A stretch of 64,000 nt of DNA from Hydrogenophaga borbori (GTDB lineage Bacteria > Pseudomonadota > Gammaproteobacteria > Burkholderiales > Burkholderiaceae_C), in assembly GCF_003417535.1 (NCBI RefSeq), contig NZ_QVLS01000001.1, positions 558,001 through 622,000 on the forward strand. The letters are read 5' to 3'. Position 1 is the first letter of the stretch. Each line of letters starts with the position of its first letter. This document shows positions 42,323-51,169 of this stretch, piece by piece. Below the pieces are notes generated by a model. That model saw nothing but the letters and a program-made list of their open reading frames with translations. It was not told where the DNA came from and did not search any database. The position numbers and the translations under genes were made by a program.

Positions 42323-43069
42323 TCAGCCCCGCCACACCACCACCGACAGCCCCACCAGCCCCACCAACACGGGCTGGTGCAGCAGGTAGTAGCTCAGGCT
42401 CCAGCGCCCCCAGCGCGCCATGAAACGGCCCAGCGCGCCGCCCTGCCCCGAGCCGCCCAGCCAATGGGGGCGCCGCACGAGCACCCAATGCCCGGCGGCC
42501 AGGCCCCACCAGACCACGCCCATCCACGGCAGCAGGGGCACGTAGTCCTCGGTGAAGGGCTTGCGGGTGATGAAGCCCAGCGCGTTCCAGCCGCGCTGGT
42601 TGAGCAACTCCAGCGCGGGCCATTGCGCCATGGCGGTAGGCGCCAGCCAGGGCAGCGCGATCGCCAGCGCGCCCAGCGGCCACAGCCAGCGCCCCCAGCC
42701 GCCGGTGAGCCGCGCCACCACCAGCATCGCCGCGATGCCGTGCAGCACGCCGAAGTAGATGAAACTCTCGGGGAACATGAACCATGAGCCCAGCGTGACC
42801 AGCAGCGCCGCGCCCGCCACCTGCGCCCAGCGGCGCCAGAAGCGCGGCCAGCCCTGGCCCTGGCGCAGGGCCACCGACTGCGACAGACCGGCCGTGAACA
42901 GGAACAGGCTCACGATGGCCGTGCGCTGCGTGGTCCAGAACGGGTCGCTCAGGAAGGCCTGGTGGATCAGGCCGAAGTGGTTCAGGTCAAAGCAGAAGTG
43001 GTAGACCGTCATCCACAGCAGCGCCAGGGCGCGCAGCTGGTCGATGCGGTCGTACCGGGTGCCGTTCAT
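42323..43069 (-). CDS. Multi-pass membrane protein, DUF1624 / HGSNAT-like acyltransferase
   Basis: 248 residues with about seven hydrophobic segments. The N-terminal signature RIDQLRALALLWMTVYHFCFDLNHFG carries the conserved His of heparan-alpha-glucosaminide N-acetyltransferase-like proteins. SLSYYLLHQPVLVGLVGL near the end is typical of acyltransferase families. It may move acyl groups across the inner membrane to a glycan. It overlaps the alpha/beta hydrolase gene as ATGA. Confidence 0.8.
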   Translation of the reverse strand: MNGTRYDRIDQLRALALLWMTVYHFCFDLNHFGLIHQAFLSDPFWTTQRTAIVSLFLFTAGLSQSVALRQGQGWPRFWRRWAQVAGAALLVTLGSWFMFPESFIYFGVLHGIAAMLVVARLTGGWGRWLWPLGALAIALPWLAPTAMAQWPALELLNQRGWNALGFITRKPFTEDYVPLLPWMGVVWWGLAAGHWVLVRRPHWLGGSGQGGALGRFMARWGRWSLSYYLLHQPVLVGLVGLSVVVWRG

Positions 43070-43806
43070 GCGCCCGCCGCGCGCCAGAGGTCCAGCAGGT
43101 GCCCCGCCAGGGCCTGGGGCTCGCTCACCATGGGGTCGTGGCCGGTGGCCATTTCGATGAGCCGCCAGCCGGGCTCCTGCCGCACGCGCACACGCGACGG
43201 GGCGATGGTGGCCAGGGCCGGCGAGGTGCAGTCGATGAAGCAGCGCGGCACGCGGGCCCAGGCCTCGCCGTCGAAATCCAGCGGCTGCTGGTAGAGCCGG
43301 AACGGCTGCGGCGTTTGGCGGCGGTTGACCCAATCGCGGTCGGCGCCCTGCAGGCCGAACAGCGAGGCATCCGGCGGCGGAAAGTGCAGACCGCCGCTGG
43401 GCTGGGCGGCGGCGGTGCGCGCGGCCCGGGTCTCTTCGCTGTGGTGGCTGCTCCAGCTGTCGCCGGGGTATGGCAGCGCGGCGTCCAGGTAGACCAGCTG
43501 CGCCAGGCAGCCCGGGCGCTCGCGCAGCAGGCGGTCGGCCGCGCCGGTGATGACCATGCCCGCGTAGCTGTGGCCCACCAGCACCACCCGGTCCAGCTCT
43601 TCGGCCTCGATCAGGCCCAGCACGTCCTGGATGTGCGTGTGCAGGTCGATGGCCGGGCCCATGAGGTGGGCCCGCTCGCCCAGGCCGGTGAGCGTGAGCG
43701 CGTGCGCCTCGGCGCCGGCCGCGCGCAGCAGCGGCAGCACGCGGCGCCAGCACCAGGCGCCGTGCCAGGCGCCATGGACCAGAACGATGGACGTGGGTGC
43801 GGACAA
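43066..43806 (-). CDS. Alpha/beta hydrolase
   Basis: 246 residues. The oxyanion region is VLVHGAWHGAWCWRRVLP. The nucleophile elbow is LVGHSYAGM. The acid is probably the Asp in CFIDCTSP, and the catalytic His lies in EMATGHDPMVSEP. This pattern is of the esterase/hydroxynitrile-lyase-like family. TTG 43806 has a GGAG 6 nt upstream; another in-frame TTG at 43824 is possible. It shares a short divergent promoter region (47 bp) with rlhA. Substrate unknown. Confidence 0.82.
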   Translation of the reverse strand: MSAPTSIVLVHGAWHGAWCWRRVLPLLRAAGAEAHALTLTGLGERAHLMGPAIDLHTHIQDVLGLIEAEELDRVVLVGHSYAGMVITGAADRLLRERPGCLAQLVYLDAALPYPGDSWSSHHSEETRAARTAAAQPSGGLHFPPPDASLFGLQGADRDWVNRRQTPQPFRLYQQPLDFDGEAWARVPRCFIDCTSPALATIAPSRVRVRQEPGWRLIEMATGHDPMVSEPQALAGHLLDLWRAAGA

Positions 43807-43853
43807 AGGCCTTCTCCGGGACAATACGCGGTTCCGCGATTCTGCCCGCCCCC

Positions 43854-45827
43854 ATGCTGCCCCACCAGATCGAGCTGCTCTCCCCCGCCCGCACGGCCGA
43901 CATCGGCATCGAGGCCGTCAACCACGGCGCCGACGCCGTCTACATTGGCGGGCCCTCGTTCGGCGCGCGCACCTCGGCCGACAACAGCGTGCAGGACATC
44001 GCTCGCCTGGCGAAGCACGCGCACCGCTTCGGCAGCCGCATCTACGTCACGGTCAACACCATCCTGCGCGACGACGAGCTGGAGCCCGCGCGCAGGCTCA
44101 TCCACCAGCTCTACGACGCGGGCACCGACGCGCTCATCATCCAGGACATGGGCCTGCTGGAGATCGACCTGCCGCCCATCCAGCTGCACGCCAGCACGCA
44201 GACCGACATCCGCACGGTGGACAAGGCCGTGTTCCTGCAGAACGCGGGCCTGTCCAAGCTGGTGCTGGCGCGCGAGCTCACGCTGCCGCAGATCCGCGCC
44301 ATCTACGAGGCCCTGGACGAGCAGCGCTGCATCGTCGAGTTCTTCATCCACGGCGCGCTGTGCGTGGCCTACAGCGGGCAGTGCTACGTGAGCCATGCCC
44401 ACACCGGCCGCAGCGCCAACCGCGGCGACTGCTCGCAGGCCTGCCGCCTGCCTTACGAGGTGAAGGACAGCCAGGGCCGCATCGTGGCGCACGACAAGCA
44501 CGTGCTCTCGATGAAGGACAACAACCAGAGCGGCAACCTGCGCGCCCTCATCGACGCCGGCGCGCGCAGCTTCAAGATCGAAGGCCGCTACAAGGATCTG
44601 GGCTACGTCAAGAACATCACCGCGCACTACCGCCGGCTGTTCGACGAGATCCTGGAGGAGCGCCCCGAGCTGGGCCGCGCCTCCTCGGGGCGCTGCCACT
44701 TCAGCTTCACGCCCGACCCCGACCAGAACTTCAACCGCGAGTTCACCGACTACTTCGTCAACGGCCGCCAGGACGACATCGGCGCCTTCGACACGCCCAA
44801 GAACCCGGGCCGCCCCATCGGCTTCGTCACGCAGCTGGGCCCGAACTGGGTGGAGCTGCAGTGCGACGACGACACCACGGTCATCCACAACGGCGACGGC
44901 CTGTGCTACCTGGACCTGCACCGTGAACTCGTGGGCCTGCAGATCAACCGCGCGGAAGCCACCGGCCAAGCCGGCCGCTTCCGCGTCTTTCCCAAGGACG
45001 CCCTGGAGGGCCTGCGCCACCTCAAGCGCGGCACGGTGGTGAACCGCAACCGCGACATGGACTGGGTGCGCGCGCTCGAGAAGAAGTCCGCCGAGCGCCG
45101 CATCGGCGTCTGGATGGCCCTCTCCCGCACGGCCGAGGGCCTGCGCCTGGACCTCACCGACGAAGACGGCCATGCCGCCCACGCCGAGCTGGCCTGCGCG
45201 CTGGCGCCCGCGCGCGACGCCGCGCAGGCGCACGACAAGCTGCGCGAGGCCCTGGGCCGGCTGGGCGACACGCTGTTCGTGCCCATCGACATCTCGCTCG
45301 CCTTCAAGGAACCTTGGTTCGTGCCGGCTTCGCTGCTCAACCCGCTGCGCCGCGAGGCCGTGGCCGCGCTGGAAGCCGCGCGCGCCAAGGCCTTTCGGCG
45401 GCTGCCGCGCGGCCAGGCGGTGGAGCCGCCCGCGCCCTACCCCGAGGACACGCTGACCTACCTGGCCAATGTGTTCAACCACCGGGCGCGCGCCTTCTAT
45501 GAAAAGCACGGCGTGAAGGTGATCGCCAGCGCCTACGAATCGCACGAGGAGACCGGCGAGGTCAGCCTCATGATCACCAAGCACTGCGTGCGCTTCTCGC
45601 TCAGCCTGTGCCCCAAACAGGCCAAGGGCGTCACCGGCGTGCAGGGCACGGTGCGCGCCGAGCCGCTGACGATCACCCACAACAATGAGAAGCTCACGCT
45701 GCGTTTCGACTGCAAGCCCTGCGAGATGCACGTGGTGGGCCGCATCAAGCCCTCGGTGATGAAGGCCGCGGCGGCCAGTCCCATCACCTTCCACCGCACG
45801 CGGCCCAGCGCGCGCGGCGCGCACTGA
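43854..45827 (+). CDS. rlhA: U32-family protein, 23S rRNA 5-hydroxycytidine synthase
   Basis: 657 residues, matching RlhA (YdcP) rather than the shorter YegQ/TrhP. The barrel begins IELLSPARTADIGIEAVNHGADAVYIGGPSFGAR. The peptidase-U32 signature and Cys cluster is in EFFIHGALCVAYSGQCYVS with DCSQACRLPYE. A C-terminal extension ends with FDCKPCEMHVVGRIK. RlhA hydroxylates C2501 of 23S rRNA using prephenate-dependent chemistry in E. coli. Its stop is one nucleotide from the convergent MarR gene's stop. Confidence 0.9.
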   Translation: MLPHQIELLSPARTADIGIEAVNHGADAVYIGGPSFGARTSADNSVQDIARLAKHAHRFGSRIYVTVNTILRDDELEPARRLIHQLYDAGTDALIIQDMGLLEIDLPPIQLHASTQTDIRTVDKAVFLQNAGLSKLVLARELTLPQIRAIYEALDEQRCIVEFFIHGALCVAYSGQCYVSHAHTGRSANRGDCSQACRLPYEVKDSQGRIVAHDKHVLSMKDNNQSGNLRALIDAGARSFKIEGRYKDLGYVKNITAHYRRLFDEILEERPELGRASSGRCHFSFTPDPDQNFNREFTDYFVNGRQDDIGAFDTPKNPGRPIGFVTQLGPNWVELQCDDDTTVIHNGDGLCYLDLHRELVGLQINRAEATGQAGRFRVFPKDALEGLRHLKRGTVVNRNRDMDWVRALEKKSAERRIGVWMALSRTAEGLRLDLTDEDGHAAHAELACALAPARDAAQAHDKLREALGRLGDTLFVPIDISLAFKEPWFVPASLLNPLRREAVAALEAARAKAFRRLPRGQAVEPPAPYPEDTLTYLANVFNHRARAFYEKHGVKVIASAYESHEETGEVSLMITKHCVRFSLSLCPKQAKGVTGVQGTVRAEPLTITHNNEKLTLRFDCKPCEMHVVGRIKPSVMKAAAASPITFHRTRPSARGAH

Positions 45828-45828
45828 G

Positions 45829-46332
45829 TCAGGCGTCCTCGGGCTCCGCCCCCGCGTCGCCGGGGGGGTGCAGCACGGCCAGCAGGCGGTCGAGCATGGC
45901 GTACACCTCCGCCACGAACTCGGGGCCGAGATCGGCTTCCAGCTGGCGGTAGACGTCCTCCAGGTCGCCGCTGACGTCCTTGAACATGCCCACGGCGCGC
46001 GGCGTGAGCGAGACGTGCTGGCGGCGCTGGTCGCCCTTGAGGCGCTCGCGGCAGACCAGGTCCAGCGCCTCCATGCGGGCCAGCACGCCGGCCAGGCTGG
46101 GGCTGGAGATGTGGCAGATGGAACAGATCTCGCGCGGCTCGAGCGTGCCGTAGACGTCGAGCGCGCGCAGGATGCGGAACTGCTGCTCCGTCAGTCCCGT
46201 CTTCTTGAGCACGGGCCGAAAGCGGGCGATGAGCCCGCCGCGCGCTTGCAACAACAGCAAGGGCAGGTTGCGGCGCGCGCGGGGAGCGGGCTGGGGAACG
46301 GGGCTGGCGGGAGGTGTTCGGGGGCGGGGCAA
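45829..46332 (-). CDS. MarR-family regulator, HpaR-like
   Basis: 167 residues from a TTG start; no ATG exists before the DNA-binding domain. The conserved block RNLPLLLLQARGGLIARFRPVLKKTGLTEQQFRILRAL is characteristic of HpaR, the repressor of homoprotocatechuate degradation. The winged helix continues with EICHIS-type recognition sequence and the wing KGDQRRQHVSLT. A proline-rich 22-residue N-terminal extension is unusual. It is the last gene of the Bug-ThDP-ALDH run, so it likely represses that operon in response to an aromatic acid. Confidence 0.85.
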   Translation of the reverse strand: MPRPRTPPASPVPQPAPRARRNLPLLLLQARGGLIARFRPVLKKTGLTEQQFRILRALDVYGTLEPREICSICHISSPSLAGVLARMEALDLVCRERLKGDQRRQHVSLTPRAVGMFKDVSGDLEDVYRQLEADLGPEFVAEVYAMLDRLLAVLHPPGDAGAEPEDA

Positions 46333-46336
46333 GGTG

Positions 46337-47683
46337 TCAGAAGGGGTAGACCTGGGGTTCGGTCTGGATCGTAATCGAGCGCAGCTCGGTGAACTCCGCG
46401 ATGGCCGCCTTGCCGCCGAAGCGGCCGTACCCGCTGTCCTTGACGCCCCCGAACGGCAGCTGCGGTTCGCTGCGCACGGTGGGCGCGTTGATGTGACACA
46501 CGCCGCATTCGAGGCGTTGCGCCACCTGCAGGGTGCGCGAGATGTCGCGTCCGAACACGGCGCCGGCCAGGCCGTACCCGGTGTCGTTGGCGACGCGGAT
46601 CGCCTCCTCCAGGTCGTTCACGCGCACGATCGCGGCGATGGGGCCGAAGGACTCGTCGCCATAGACCTTCATGCCGGGGCGCACGTGGTCCAGCACCAGC
46701 GGCGCGATGCGCGCGCCCTGGCGCCGCAGCGGCACCAGCAGCCGCGCGCCCTGCGCCAGGGCGTCCTCCACCAGGTCCGACACCTGCCCGGCGGCGCGTT
46801 CACTGATGAGCGCGCCGGCCAGCGCTGGCACCTCGCCGGTGGCGAGCCGCTCGGTTTTGTCCGCCAGGGCCTGCGCGAAGCGATCGGCGATGGCTTCCTC
46901 CACCACGATGCGCTCGGTGGACATGCAAATCTGCCCCTGGTTCATGAAAGCGCCGAAGGCGGCGGCGTTCACCGCGGCATCGATGTCGGCGTCGCGCAGC
47001 ACCACCAGCGGGGACTTGCCGCCCAGCTCCAGCAAGGCGGGCTTGAGGTGCTGGCCGGCCAGCGCGCCGATGAGGCGTCCGGTACGGGTGGAGCCGGTGA
47101 AGTTCACGCGCCGCACCGCCGGGTGGGCGATCAGCGCCTCCACCACCTGGGGCGCGATCGCCGGGTCGTGCGCGACGACGTTGACCACGCCGGGCGGAAA
47201 ACCCGCGTCGTTCAGCAGCTCGCCAATGAGGCGGTGGCTGTCGGGACAGACCTCGGAGGCCTTCATCACCACCGTGTTGCCGCAGGCCAGCGGCACGATG
47301 AGCGCGCGCAGGCCCAGCAGCAGGGGCGCGTTCCAGGGGGCGATGCCGAGCACCACGCCGACGGGCACGCGCAGCGTCATCGCCAGGCAGCCGGGCTGGT
47401 CGGACGGGATGGTCTCGCCCCCCACCTGCGTGGTGAGCGCGGCCGCCTCGCGCAGCGCGGCGATGCCGCCCTTCACGTTGAACTGCGCCCAGGCCACCGA
47501 CGTCGCGGTCTCGGCCACCATGCGTTCGACAAAAGCTTCGGCGCGCGCCTGCAGCAGATCGGCCGCCTTGCCGAGCAGTTCGCGCCGCAGGCCCGGTCCG
47601 CTGCGCGACCAGGCCACGAAGGCCTGGGCGGCCTTGTCCACGGTGGCCTGTGCCTCGGCGACCGTGCTCCATGGGGTGTTCAT
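46337..47683 (-). CDS. NAD(P)-dependent aldehyde dehydrogenase
   Basis: 448 residues, slightly short at the N-terminus compared with the usual 480-500. Catalytic Glu is in LLELGGKSPLVV and Cys in NQGQICMSTERI. The cofactor region GIAPWNAPLLLGLRALIVPLACGNTVVMKAS is intact. Sequence flavour is that of vanillin/salicylaldehyde dehydrogenases. GGAG precedes the ATG. Position after a ThDP decarboxylase-like gene suggests it oxidises the aldehyde released by that enzyme. Confidence 0.88.
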   Translation of the reverse strand: MNTPWSTVAEAQATVDKAAQAFVAWSRSGPGLRRELLGKAADLLQARAEAFVERMVAETATSVAWAQFNVKGGIAALREAAALTTQVGGETIPSDQPGCLAMTLRVPVGVVLGIAPWNAPLLLGLRALIVPLACGNTVVMKASEVCPDSHRLIGELLNDAGFPPGVVNVVAHDPAIAPQVVEALIAHPAVRRVNFTGSTRTGRLIGALAGQHLKPALLELGGKSPLVVLRDADIDAAVNAAAFGAFMNQGQICMSTERIVVEEAIADRFAQALADKTERLATGEVPALAGALISERAAGQVSDLVEDALAQGARLLVPLRRQGARIAPLVLDHVRPGMKVYGDESFGPIAAIVRVNDLEEAIRVANDTGYGLAGAVFGRDISRTLQVAQRLECGVCHINAPTVRSEPQLPFGGVKDSGYGRFGGKAAIAEFTELRSITIQTEPQVYPF

Positions 47684-47696
47684 TCGGGTGTCTCCT

Positions 47697-49436
47697 TCAA
47701 AGGGGGGCGATGCGGGCGTGCAGCAGCGCGCTGCGGCCCTCATCGAGCGCGCGGATGCAGCGCGCGACGGCGGCGCCGATGTCGCCCGGCTCGCTCAGGC
47801 GCTCGCCGTGCGCGCCGGCCGCTTCGGCCACGGCGGCAAAGTCCATGTCCCTCGGCAGCACCGAGGCGAACTCGCCGCTGTGGAAAGCGTGGCCCTTGGG
47901 GTACATGCGCAGCGTCGATTCCTTCACCGCGGCCCAGCCGCTGTTGTCGAGCACGACGGTGAAGATGGGCGTGCCGGCTTCGCGCGCCACCGCATAAGTG
48001 GAGGTGGGGTTGCTGAAGTAGAAGGTGCCGTCGCCGACGAAGTGCACCACCCGGCGGCCCCGGTGGGCGAGCTTCATGCCCAGCGCCATGCCGGCCGAAA
48101 AGCCCAGCCCGCCGCCCGGCAGGCCCAGCAGCGTGCCCGGCCGCTGGCGCGGCACCTGGTCGAACACGGTGAGTGTGTGGCGAATGCCTTCGTTGAGCAC
48201 GATGTCGTCCTCGCCCAGGGCGCTGTGGATGGCGGCGCACAGGTGCGCGGCGTTGATGGCGCCGGGCTCGCCCGGCGCGCGCGCGGCCTCGGCGACGCGC
48301 CGACCGCGCTCGGCGTGCTCGGCCGCCAGCCGGGCCAGGCGCGCGGCGGCGCGCGCCTGGAAGGCCGGCGTGGCCAGGGCCGACACGGCCTCGATGAGGT
48401 CGGCCAGGAGCGGCTCGCTGTCGCCCTCCAGCCGCAGGTCGGTGGCGAAGCCCCACATGGGCATGTCGCGCTTGAGCGCGTCCAGGTCGATCTGCGCCCA
48501 CCAGGCCTTGGGGTTGACGTTCGTGGTCTTGGGTACCCAGGGCACGTCCACGTCCAGCATCAGGCCAACGTCGGCGCGCTCGGCGAACGGCCCGGGCAGG
48601 TAGCCGCCGAAGCATGGGCTGTCGCGGCGGATGTTCAGGTGCACGCTGTTGAACTCGCACACGCGCATGCCCACCCGCGTGGCCAGCGCCTCCACGAGGG
48701 CCGGCACGCGCGGGTTGCGACCGGCATAGCCGGTGACGAGCAAGGGGTCCTCGCTGGCCACCAGGCGCTCGGCGATGCGGCGGATGTCATCGGGCCGGGC
48801 GATGCCCGCGCGCACGGGCGGGTGGCGCGCGGCGGGGAACGGCCGCAGCTCCTGCGGCGGGCACTGCGCGGCCAGCACCTCGCGCGGGAGCATGAGGTAC
48901 ACGGGACCGGGCGGATCGCTCTGCATCACGGCGTGCGCGCGGGCGATGACCTCCTCGGCCATCGACGGCCAGGGCAGCGTGTACTCCCACTTCACGTAGG
49001 GCCGCACCACGCTGCCCTGGTCGAAGGGCTCCTGCACGAAATGCACGTAGGTGTCGCGCCCGCCGTCCACGCCGTTGAAGGTGGTGGCCGGCGCGCGGCC
49101 GGCCATCAGCAGGATGGGCACGCGCGCGCGGAACAGGTTGTGCAGCCCCATCGCGGCGTTGGCCGTGCCCGCGTCCACGTGCACCAGCACGGCCTGGCCG
49201 CGCCCGGTGGCCACCGCGTAACCGCCGGCCATGTGGATCGCGGTGTTCTCGTGCGGGCACAGCACCAGTTCAGGCAGCCGCCGGCCTTCTTCGCGCCAGC
49301 GCGCCATCTCTTCGATGAGGGGCGCGTGGTCGGTGCCGAGGTTGCAGAACAGGTACTCGATGCCGCGATCCAGCAGGGCCTGGAGCAGGTGGTGGGCGGC
49401 GGTGCGCGCGGCGCCGTGGGGGCTGTCGGGGAGCAT
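47697..49436 (-). CDS. Thiamine-diphosphate enzyme, acetolactate synthase / 2-oxoacid decarboxylase family
   Basis: 579 residues with the three domains of the family. The catalytic Glu is in LCPHENTAIHMAGGYA. The C-terminal ThDP motif runs from VGDGTFYFSNPTSTY, the G-D-G...N pattern. It resembles large-subunit-like proteins annotated only as thiamine pyrophosphate-requiring enzymes; no regulatory subunit is nearby. Placed between a Bug receptor and an aldehyde dehydrogenase, it probably decarboxylates a 2-oxo acid (benzoylformate-type) to an aldehyde. Exact substrate unknown. Confidence 0.82.
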   Translation of the reverse strand: MLPDSPHGAARTAAHHLLQALLDRGIEYLFCNLGTDHAPLIEEMARWREEGRRLPELVLCPHENTAIHMAGGYAVATGRGQAVLVHVDAGTANAAMGLHNLFRARVPILLMAGRAPATTFNGVDGGRDTYVHFVQEPFDQGSVVRPYVKWEYTLPWPSMAEEVIARAHAVMQSDPPGPVYLMLPREVLAAQCPPQELRPFPAARHPPVRAGIARPDDIRRIAERLVASEDPLLVTGYAGRNPRVPALVEALATRVGMRVCEFNSVHLNIRRDSPCFGGYLPGPFAERADVGLMLDVDVPWVPKTTNVNPKAWWAQIDLDALKRDMPMWGFATDLRLEGDSEPLLADLIEAVSALATPAFQARAAARLARLAAEHAERGRRVAEAARAPGEPGAINAAHLCAAIHSALGEDDIVLNEGIRHTLTVFDQVPRQRPGTLLGLPGGGLGFSAGMALGMKLAHRGRRVVHFVGDGTFYFSNPTSTYAVAREAGTPIFTVVLDNSGWAAVKESTLRMYPKGHAFHSGEFASVLPRDMDFAAVAEAAGAHGERLSEPGDIGAAVARCIRALDEGRSALLHARIAPL

Positions 49437-49445
49437 GGGGTCCTG

Positions 49446-50420
49446 TCAGTTGGTCGGGGCGGCCAGGCCGGCGGCGCGCACGGCGGGCGCGAAGGCCTTC
49501 TGTTCGGCCTGGATGCGTTGGCGGATGCCTTCGGGGCCCACGAAGTCGCTTTCGTGGCCGAGCTTGGCGAAGGCCTCGCGCGTGGCCGGCACGGCCAGGG
49601 CCTTTTCCAGTTCGCCCGACAGGCGCTTGAGCACGCCCGCGGGCGTTCCCGCCGGGGCGTACAGGGCCAACCAGACCTCGTACTCGGTGCCGGGGTAGCC
49701 CGCCTCGGCCAGGGTCGGCACGTCGGGCAGGAAGGGCGAGCGCTTCAGCGAGGCCACGGCCAGCGGGCGCAGGCCACCAGACTTGATCTGGCCGCTGAGC
49801 GGCGCCAGATCGGCCATCACCATGATGGCGCGGCCGGTGACGAGGTCGGCGATCGCCGGCGTGAAGCCGTTGTAGGGCACGTGGATCATCTTCGCGCCCG
49901 CGCTCTGCACCAGCATCTCGGTGCCCACGTGGGCCATCGAGCCCACGCCGTTGCTGGCGTAGGCCAGCGAGCCGTCCTTCATCTTCGGATCGGCGAACAA
50001 TTCCTTCACCGTCTTGTACGGTTGGGTGCTGGACACCGTGAGGAAAAACGGCAGGCGCGACACCAGCCCGATGGGCGCGAAGTCTTTCAGGGGATCGAAC
50101 GCCAGCTTGGCCTGGGTAAGCGGCAGCAGGGTCATGGTCGAGCCGCCGGTGAGCAGCAGCGTGTAGCCATCGGGCGCGGCGCGCGCGACGGTGGAGGCGC
50201 CGATGACCGTGTTGCCGCCGGGTTTGGCCTCGACGATCACGCTCTGCCCCATCGCGTCGCCCAGCGACTGGGCGACCAGGCGCGCGGCGGCGTCGACGCC
50301 GCCACCGGCCGCGTACGGAATGACGATGCGGATGGTCTTGTTGGGGAAGTTGTCCTGCGCGTGGCCGCTCAAGGCCGCGACGCACAGCAGCGCCGCGCCG
50401 GCCCATCGGAAGAATGTCAT
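49446..50420 (-). CDS. Bug/TctC-family periplasmic substrate-binding protein
   Basis: 324 residues with a signal peptide to about residue 22 (AALLCVAALSGHAQ). Family runs include IRIVIPYAAGGGVDAAARLVA, EAKPGGNTVIGASTVARAAPDGYTLLL and YASNGVGSMAHVGTEMLV. GGAG precedes the ATG. It is first in the Bug-ThDP-ALDH-MarR run, 44 nt downstream of a perfect 32-bp palindrome. Its ligand is presumably the acid degraded by the two enzymes. No transporter membrane genes are adjacent. Confidence 0.9.
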   Translation of the reverse strand: MTFFRWAGAALLCVAALSGHAQDNFPNKTIRIVIPYAAGGGVDAAARLVAQSLGDAMGQSVIVEAKPGGNTVIGASTVARAAPDGYTLLLTGGSTMTLLPLTQAKLAFDPLKDFAPIGLVSRLPFFLTVSSTQPYKTVKELFADPKMKDGSLAYASNGVGSMAHVGTEMLVQSAGAKMIHVPYNGFTPAIADLVTGRAIMVMADLAPLSGQIKSGGLRPLAVASLKRSPFLPDVPTLAEAGYPGTEYEVWLALYAPAGTPAGVLKRLSGELEKALAVPATREAFAKLGHESDFVGPEGIRQRIQAEQKAFAPAVRAAGLAAPTN

Positions 50421-50463
50421 GCCTTGTCTCCTGGATGTTTTTTCCAGCGGACAACGGCGTCCG

Positions 50464-50495
50464 CCGCAAATCACTCACATGTGAGTGATTTGCGG
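50464..50495. promoter_or_regulatory. Perfect 32-bp palindrome upstream of the Bug operon
   Basis: Half-site CCGCAAATCACTCACA is followed directly by its exact reverse complement, with no spacer. It lies 44-75 nt upstream of the Bug ATG. No T-run follows in either direction, so it is more likely an operator than a terminator. Length and symmetry suit a MarR-type dimer, and the operon's last gene encodes one. Confidence 0.65.
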
Positions 50496-50545
50496 AGCAT
50501 AGGCCGTGCGCGTCGGCGCGGCTCTAGGCAATAACCCGCAGTCGT

Positions 50546-51082
50546 TCAGACGTAGGGCACCGGCTGCGGCGCATGCCGCAGGTGCAGCGACAGGCCGAGC
50601 GCCGCCATGTGGTTGCCGTTGCGCCCGAGGATGGTCTCGGCCAGCGGCAGGAACTCCGTCTCTTCCAGCCGCGCGTGCGCGGTGTAGTCCGCCACCAGCC
50701 GGCGCACATCGCCGACGTCGAGTTCGCTGTCCTGCCCGCGCGCCACGCGCTTGAGCTCGCGCTCCAGCGAGCGCCACAGCGCCTCCAGCTGACGGTGCTG
50801 GGTGGTCAGGTGCTCCACCAGGCGTTGCGCGCGCTCGCGCTCCGGCCCCGGCTCGGCGCTGGCCAGCACGGCGGGAAAGAGTTCGCGCTCCTCGTCGAGG
50901 TGGTGCTCGAAGATGGCTTCGCGAAAAAAGGCGAGCGATTCCTCGGCAATGCGCCGGGCCCGCATCGCGGGCTCCAGCAGCGCGGGCAACTCATCGAGCG
51001 CGTGCAGCCGGCGCACGATGCCCGCGTGGCATTGCGTGAAGTTGGTCAGGGGCGCTTGATCGGCAGTGGCGGTGCTGTTCAT
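50546..51082 (-). CDS. Hemerythrin HHE-domain protein
   Basis: 178 residues forming a four-helix bundle with di-iron ligands spread over FTQCHAGIVRRLHAL, FEHHLDEERELFP, HLTTQHRQLEALW and YTAHARLEETEFLPLAE. Proteins of this kind bind O2 or NO or act in iron and oxidative stress. No partner gene is evident. It is transcribed in the same direction as the Bug operon but ends before its operator, so it is probably separate. Confidence 0.85.
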   Translation of the reverse strand: MNSTATADQAPLTNFTQCHAGIVRRLHALDELPALLEPAMRARRIAEESLAFFREAIFEHHLDEERELFPAVLASAEPGPERERAQRLVEHLTTQHRQLEALWRSLERELKRVARGQDSELDVGDVRRLVADYTAHARLEETEFLPLAETILGRNGNHMAALGLSLHLRHAPQPVPYV

Positions 51083-51169
51083 GGCAGGACTCCTGCGGAG
51101 GATCGGTGGGCCAATCCAGTCTATGCCGCGCCCGCCACGGCGCCTTGACCCATGTCAAGGCCGCAGGGC

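Noticed and set aside
43827..43838. CGCGG-TT-CCGCG inverted repeat between the alpha/beta hydrolase and rlhA
   Set aside because: Two-base loop and very GC-rich; too short to separate from chance in this composition.
46671..50534. Plus-strand open frame of about 1287 codons across the ALDH/ThDP/Bug genes
   Set aside because: It crosses three recognisable minus-strand genes and has no domain or ribosome-binding site.
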